The notes under the pieces: generated by a model
What the model was told of the DNA's origin: nothing
The model's input: the letters and a program-made list of their open reading frames with translations, nothing else
Database searches by the model: none
Program-made: the position numbers and the translations under genes
Part shown: positions 60,785 through 64,000 of the stretch, piece by piece
Layout of the letters: each line of letters begins with the position of its first letter
Position numbering within the stretch: position 1 is the stretch's first letter
DNA from: Paenibacillus sp. V4I7
Lineage (GTDB): Bacteria > Bacillota > Bacilli > Paenibacillales > NBRC-103111
Direction: 5' to 3'
DNA: 64,000 nt
Assembly: GCF_030817275.1 (NCBI RefSeq)
Contig: NZ_JAUSZD010000002.1
Span: 2,480,001-2,544,000, forward strand

Positions 60785-61834
60785 GTGCGCAGTGTGGTTG
60801 GAATTCTTCTAGATCGAAGAACTTATTTAGGCATTCACAGGCAGCAGACCGGATATGAGCGAATCGATCTTTACAATAAAGCAGCTGAAAATCTCGGAAT
60901 GACGCCTTTCTATATGTGCCTTCAGCATATTAGTGAGAAGTCAGCTCTAGGTTTATGCTACGAGAATAAAAAGTATCGACTTATTAGGCTTCCTATTCCT
61001 AAAGTCACTCATAACCGTGCGATGACGCTTACACCGTATTTGCAAAATCAATTAAAGCTTCTTTCCAAATCAAGTATTGTATTCAATGGGCAAAATCGCC
61101 ATGATAAACTTCGTATTCACAAGCTACTAACGACAAACCAATCAATTCGAGAGTATCTTCCTGAATCTATGGCCTACTCACGAGAACAACTGGTAGAAGC
61201 TATGGAAAGATTTTCATCTCTTTACGTCAAACCAACGAATAGCAGCATTGGTAAAGGGGTGATTAAAGTCACTCAGAAGGAAAACGAGGATTGGCAGCTT
61301 TGTTGGAGTAATAACGAACCGAAAATGCTAAATGAAAAGAAAGCCCAAGCTTTTATTCATGAAAAGGTTGGAACACAAAGCTATCTCATCCAACAAGCAA
61401 TATCATTGGCAACGTATCATGGTCGACCGTATGATTTAAGGATTTCTGCTCAGCGCGGGGATAAAGGGAAGTGGCAGATAACAGGAATTGCAGGCAAAGT
61501 TGCTGCATCAGGTAGACATGTTACGAATCTGGCTAAAGGCGGAGAAGCTAGGCGATGTGAAGAATTATTTCGGGCTAGCGGTTTTGATCCATACCGAATG
61601 AAGGCTGCTGTTGAGCAAGTTTCTCTGATGATAGTTGAAAACCTGAGTGAGCGAATCCCAGCCATAGCCGATGTCGGATTGGATATTGGCGTTGACGATT
61701 ATGGGCGAATTAAGCTTATTGAAGTGAATGGAAGAGATCAAAGGTATGAGTTCAAGCAATTGAAAATGCATCAGATTTTTAATAATACGTATGAGACACC
61801 ATTACGATATGCTAAGTTTCTATTAAACCGATGA
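60785..61834 (+). CDS. YheC/YheD-type ATP-grasp protein (spore-coat-associated family)
   Basis: The 349-residue protein has an ATP-grasp layout: LYVKPTNSSIGKGVIKVT near residue 145 binds ATP, and DVGLDIGVDDYGRIKLIEVNGRDQRYEF near residue 300 holds the Mg-binding residues. YheC and YheD of Bacillus are spore-coat-associated ATP-grasp proteins of unknown reaction. AAGGTGATGAC stands before GTG 60785. It is a single-gene unit by spacing. Confidence 0.85.
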   Translation: MRSVVGILLDRRTYLGIHRQQTGYERIDLYNKAAENLGMTPFYMCLQHISEKSALGLCYENKKYRLIRLPIPKVTHNRAMTLTPYLQNQLKLLSKSSIVFNGQNRHDKLRIHKLLTTNQSIREYLPESMAYSREQLVEAMERFSSLYVKPTNSSIGKGVIKVTQKENEDWQLCWSNNEPKMLNEKKAQAFIHEKVGTQSYLIQQAISLATYHGRPYDLRISAQRGDKGKWQITGIAGKVAASGRHVTNLAKGGEARRCEELFRASGFDPYRMKAAVEQVSLMIVENLSERIPAIADVGLDIGVDDYGRIKLIEVNGRDQRYEFKQLKMHQIFNNTYETPLRYAKFLLNR

Positions 61835-61990
61835 AGTTTCAATGAATCTAGCCCTATCTTTTGCGGGGCTATTACATAGGAAATAGAAGAAATGGGGATT
61901 AACACGACTATAATTGGCTTATTCATCTAGGACACAAACAGCGGGATGCGAATAAACTTTAATATGGCGTTGTAAAGGTGGAATTCTAAG

Positions 61991-62182
61991 GTGAAAAGTC
62001 GTATGTTAATTATCAAAAAGAATTTATTGCCCTGGTATAATGAGCTGGATGATAATCTAGATATCCATCATTCAGACTTTCCAAGGCTTGTCCGTGAACA
62101 AATAGAAACAATTGGCGAGTATACGATTGTCTTCATAAGTCGATTTGAAACGAGATTGAGGCAAAATAGCAAGAATACTTAG
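61991..62182 (+). CDS. Small protein of unknown function, 63 aa
   Basis: GTG 61991 lies 14 bases after AAGGTGG. The basic start MKSRMLIIKKNLLPWYNELDDN is followed by a mixed helix and a short beta-like YTIVFISRF. I do not recognise it. Its stop overlaps the end of the convergent PAP2 gene by 4 bases and no terminator is present, so confidence is limited. Confidence 0.4.
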   Translation: MKSRMLIIKKNLLPWYNELDDNLDIHHSDFPRLVREQIETIGEYTIVFISRFETRLRQNSKNT

Positions 62183-62838
62183 CAATTTGACCTCTTAGTG
62201 TAAGCTCGATATTCTTTGTGCCATTGAAAAAGCCATACTCCTAATGTGAAATAGACCCCGCTTGCCAAATAACCGCCAATGACATCACTAGGGTAATGAA
62301 CCCCAAGATAAATCCGACTCATACCAATAAGGATGATCATAACGACACAGAGTATGATGACGATACTTCTTCCAATTCTCGTAGAGAGATGCCGCCAAAG
62401 AAGAAAAGCAAGAGACGCGTAAAGCGCGAAGGCTTCCATGGAATGTCCGCTTGGAAAGCTGTAGCCCGTTTCTTGTATAAGTCTATGCAAGTCGGGTCTT
62501 TGACGAACAAAATATAATTTGAGGATATGATTAATAATGGCTGTACCTGCAACTATGGAGATAAAGAAAATGAGTTCATAGCGATGATGCAAAACAAAAT
62601 AAAGAAAAAGAATGGCAGAGAGGGCAAGTGTGACCACTATCGAGGTTGAACCAATGGAAGTGATTACTTTCATAAGTAAGGTGAGTCCAGGCGATTCCAT
62701 TCCTTGAATGAGAGTAATCATGTGGTGATCGAATTGCGCGATCTGTTGGCCCTGAATGAGGGTAGCAACTAAGGAGAAGCATATAAGTGAGAGGATGCAG
62801 AGAATAAGGACAAACGTAATCTTAAGTTTTGGGATCAT
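62179..62838 (-). CDS. PAP2 family phosphatase, 219 aa
   Basis: Six membrane helices carry the three PAP2 motifs: KLYFVRQRPDLH, SFPSGHSMEAF with the catalytic His, and SRIYLGVHYPSDVIGG with the second His. Such membrane phosphatases act on phosphatidic acid, undecaprenyl diphosphate or related lipids. GGAGA lies 8 bases before ATG 62838. Confidence 0.92.
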   Translation of the reverse strand: MIPKLKITFVLILCILSLICFSLVATLIQGQQIAQFDHHMITLIQGMESPGLTLLMKVITSIGSTSIVVTLALSAILFLYFVLHHRYELIFFISIVAGTAIINHILKLYFVRQRPDLHRLIQETGYSFPSGHSMEAFALYASLAFLLWRHLSTRIGRSIVIILCVVMIILIGMSRIYLGVHYPSDVIGGYLASGVYFTLGVWLFQWHKEYRAYTKRSNC

Positions 62839-62977
62839 GGTAGGTTCTCCAAATATACAAATTAGTGTTTACAAATAATTAGTATAGCATAAGGTTTATT
62901 TATGTAAACGAGACTTAATGTTATACAAAGGTATTTCATTAAGCTTCTAGAATTATGGATCATTAAGAGGTGATCCG

Positions 62978-63493
62978 ATGGAATTATATCATTTTAGCCA
63001 TGAATCTGATATTGAGATATTCATCCCAAGAGTAAAGGCAAATCGTACGGATATGCCTCCGGTTGTATGGGCAATAGACCCTGAGCATGCTTTTACTTTT
63101 TACGTTCCACGCAATTGTCCGCGCATTGTTTACAAGAGGTCGGCATCGATGAGTGAAGAGGATGAGCATAAATTTTTTGGAGTAAGTTCCTCTGACACGG
63201 TCATGGTGATGGAGAACGATTGGTATTCACAGATCAGTCAGACGACCATGTATCGGTATACGTTTGCATGGGAAGGCTTTGAACGGTTTGACGAAACCGC
63301 TGGTTACTTCATTTCTCAGCAAACGGTCAGACCTTTAGACATGCAGCCCATTAGTCATTTATTAGATCAATTAATGGCATTAAATATTGAAGTGAGATTT
63401 ACACCGAGATTAACTAAACTCAGAGAAGCCATTCTTGCTTCAACGCTCACTGATTTTGGCATTCATCGATTTGAACATGCGAAGCGGTTATAA
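62978..63493 (+). CDS. DUF6886 family protein, 171 aa
   Basis: The start MELYHFSHESDIEIFIPRV and the following VVWAIDPEHAFTFYVPRNCPRIVYK fit the DUF6886 family of Bacillota, which looks like a small ADP-ribosyltransferase-like or nucleotide-handling fold, though no catalytic set can be named. YRYTFAWEGFERFDETAGYFISQQTV is the conserved middle. AGAGGTGATCC stands before ATG 62978. Confidence 0.75.
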   Translation: MELYHFSHESDIEIFIPRVKANRTDMPPVVWAIDPEHAFTFYVPRNCPRIVYKRSASMSEEDEHKFFGVSSSDTVMVMENDWYSQISQTTMYRYTFAWEGFERFDETAGYFISQQTVRPLDMQPISHLLDQLMALNIEVRFTPRLTKLREAILASTLTDFGIHRFEHAKRL

Positions 63494-63509
63494 AAAATTT
63501 ACAAAGTTT

Positions 63510-63809
63510 TTAGAGTTTGAATCTCTCGATCTGGTCCCATTTATTCTCGCGCTCTAATATTCGCTTTTGCATGGGGCCAAAAAGGTCGAAGTGAGGATAG
63601 GAAGGACTATAGTGAATATACTGCGGGTTCAGTCCATGGGATACACACCATTTGGATAACCGATCCAAATCAGAACAGCCCACCTTCGTGACGGTTCGAA
63701 TGCCATCAAAGCGATTATCCAGCCAGTAATGAGTCAAAAAGGCAATTTCGCCGCGGCTAACGGCAGCCTTCCATCGTTGAAGTTCTTCTCTTTTTATGCC
63801 AAAGGCCAT
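63510..63809 (-). CDS. YneQ-like conserved protein, 99 aa
   Basis: MAFGIKREELQRWKAAVSRGEIAFLTHYWLDNRF, VTKVGCSDLDRLSKWCVSHGL and YPHFDLFGPMQKRIL resemble the small Bacillus protein YneQ, which has the same length. The function is unknown. AAAGGATGG lies 5-7 bases before ATG 63809. Confidence 0.75.
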   Translation of the reverse strand: MAFGIKREELQRWKAAVSRGEIAFLTHYWLDNRFDGIRTVTKVGCSDLDRLSKWCVSHGLNPQYIHYSPSYPHFDLFGPMQKRILERENKWDQIERFKL

Positions 63810-63850
63810 TGGGATTCCATCCTTTTTGCTTAGAATTCATAAAAGTGTGT

Positions 63851-63908
63851 TATAATTATACAATATAAGACAAGAAGAGGCAGGGAATGACCTGCTTCTT
63901 TTTAATTT
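63851..63908 (+). promoter_or_regulatory. Extended -10 promoter followed directly by a terminator hairpin
   Basis: TGTTATAAT (box 63851-63856) has the extended -10 form. About 20 bases on, AAGAGGCAGG (63875-63884) pairs with CCTGCTTCTT (63891-63900, one G-U), followed by TTT and AATTTT. The layout could be an attenuated leader of a gene beyond the right edge or a very short RNA. Nothing else is seen up to 64000. Confidence 0.55.
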
Positions 63909-64000
63909 TAAAAATGAATTTGGCTTTTGTATTGCTTCATACCCATAAAAACAAGTAAAATAGAAGAGAAGCATTATTTGATCGATGTAGTGCCAACGTT

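Noticed and set aside
61846..61875. Terminator after the YheC/D-type gene (TAGCCC/GGGGCTA)
   Set aside because: A short stem is present but no T-run follows, so the evidence is too weak.
1..64000. Prophage, insertion sequence, CRISPR, tRNA or rRNA
   Set aside because: No transposase, integrase, capsid or tail gene set, no spaced direct-repeat array and no cloverleaf-like or rRNA-like sequence was noticed while reading both strands.

Overview
The window looks like chromosomal DNA of a moderately AT-leaning, spore-forming Gram-positive bacterium close to Paenibacillus (Bacillota, Paenibacillaceae). The evidence is strong AGGAGG-type ribosome sites with frequent TTG and GTG starts, a bacillithiol-disulfide reductase homologue, LplB/YtcP-type sugar permeases with YesM/YesN-type sensor and regulator, a YheC/D spore-coat-type ATP-grasp protein, a collagen-like surface protein, a Mn-dependent pyrophosphatase and several small DUF families typical of this group. 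I saw no rRNA, tRNA, CRISPR array, transposase, integrase or phage module.

Layout. 1-9.7 kb: housekeeping and small genes (3-methyladenine glycosylase end, frameshifted ypdA, Dabb, DUF2164, a frameshifted NUDIX gene, a small membrane protein with DUF2533, helicase hrpB, a lipase-like hydrolase, a methyltransferase, a secreted NlpC/P60 hydrolase). 9.9-15.6 kb: LtrA-like membrane protein, collagen-like protein, cupin, phosphatase, DUF1801, SIMPL protein and a sulfite-oxidase-like molybdoenzyme. 15.6-19.8 kb: an arabinose region in which the repressor gene araR is a wreck, both AraR-type operators survive, ribulokinase araB is intact and an aldose epimerase follows. 20.2-37.4 kb: a large sugar-uptake and breakdown locus. 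Its response regulator (20.2 kb) and sensor kinase (35.6 kb) lie at opposite ends. Between them are two permeases, a binding lipoprotein, a Gfo/Idh/MocA enzyme, a reverse-strand trio (FAD oxidoreductase, Gfo/Idh/MocA enzyme, 1081-residue family-10-like glycosidase), an SGNH esterase and a second, frameshifted binding protein.

37.5-43.5 kb: VOC protein, WYL-type regulator, ASCH-like protein, membrane protein, methyltransferase, a split ThrE-type exporter and a secreted beta-propeller-like protein. 43.7-46.5 kb: a sulfane-sulfur unit in which two tandem CsoR/CstR-type operators precede a four-domain protein (CoA-disulfide reductase, rhodanese, TusA, DsrE) and a CstR-like sensor with Cys31 and Cys60. 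46.5-64 kb: mainly single housekeeping or stress genes (HAD phosphatase, DUF1697, DUF2087 regulator, polysaccharide deacetylase, Mn-PPase, MsrA-MsrB fusion, CDF metal exporter, kinase-like protein beside a His-less HPr homologue, YitT, a methyltransferase behind a MerR-type promoter, NUDIX, GNAT, YheC/D, PAP2, YneQ-like).

Most units end in clear intrinsic terminators. At least four genes carry single-base indels in or next to short homopolymers (ypdA, NUDIX, araR, the second binding protein). Only araR also has a large deletion, so the others may be sequencing errors. No wholly new defence or mobile system is evident. The most interesting items are the sugar locus and its duplicated-domain glycosidase, the CstR unit, the orphan MerR-type promoter, the His-less HPr beside a kinase-like gene, and a 31-nt hairpin repeat present twice.
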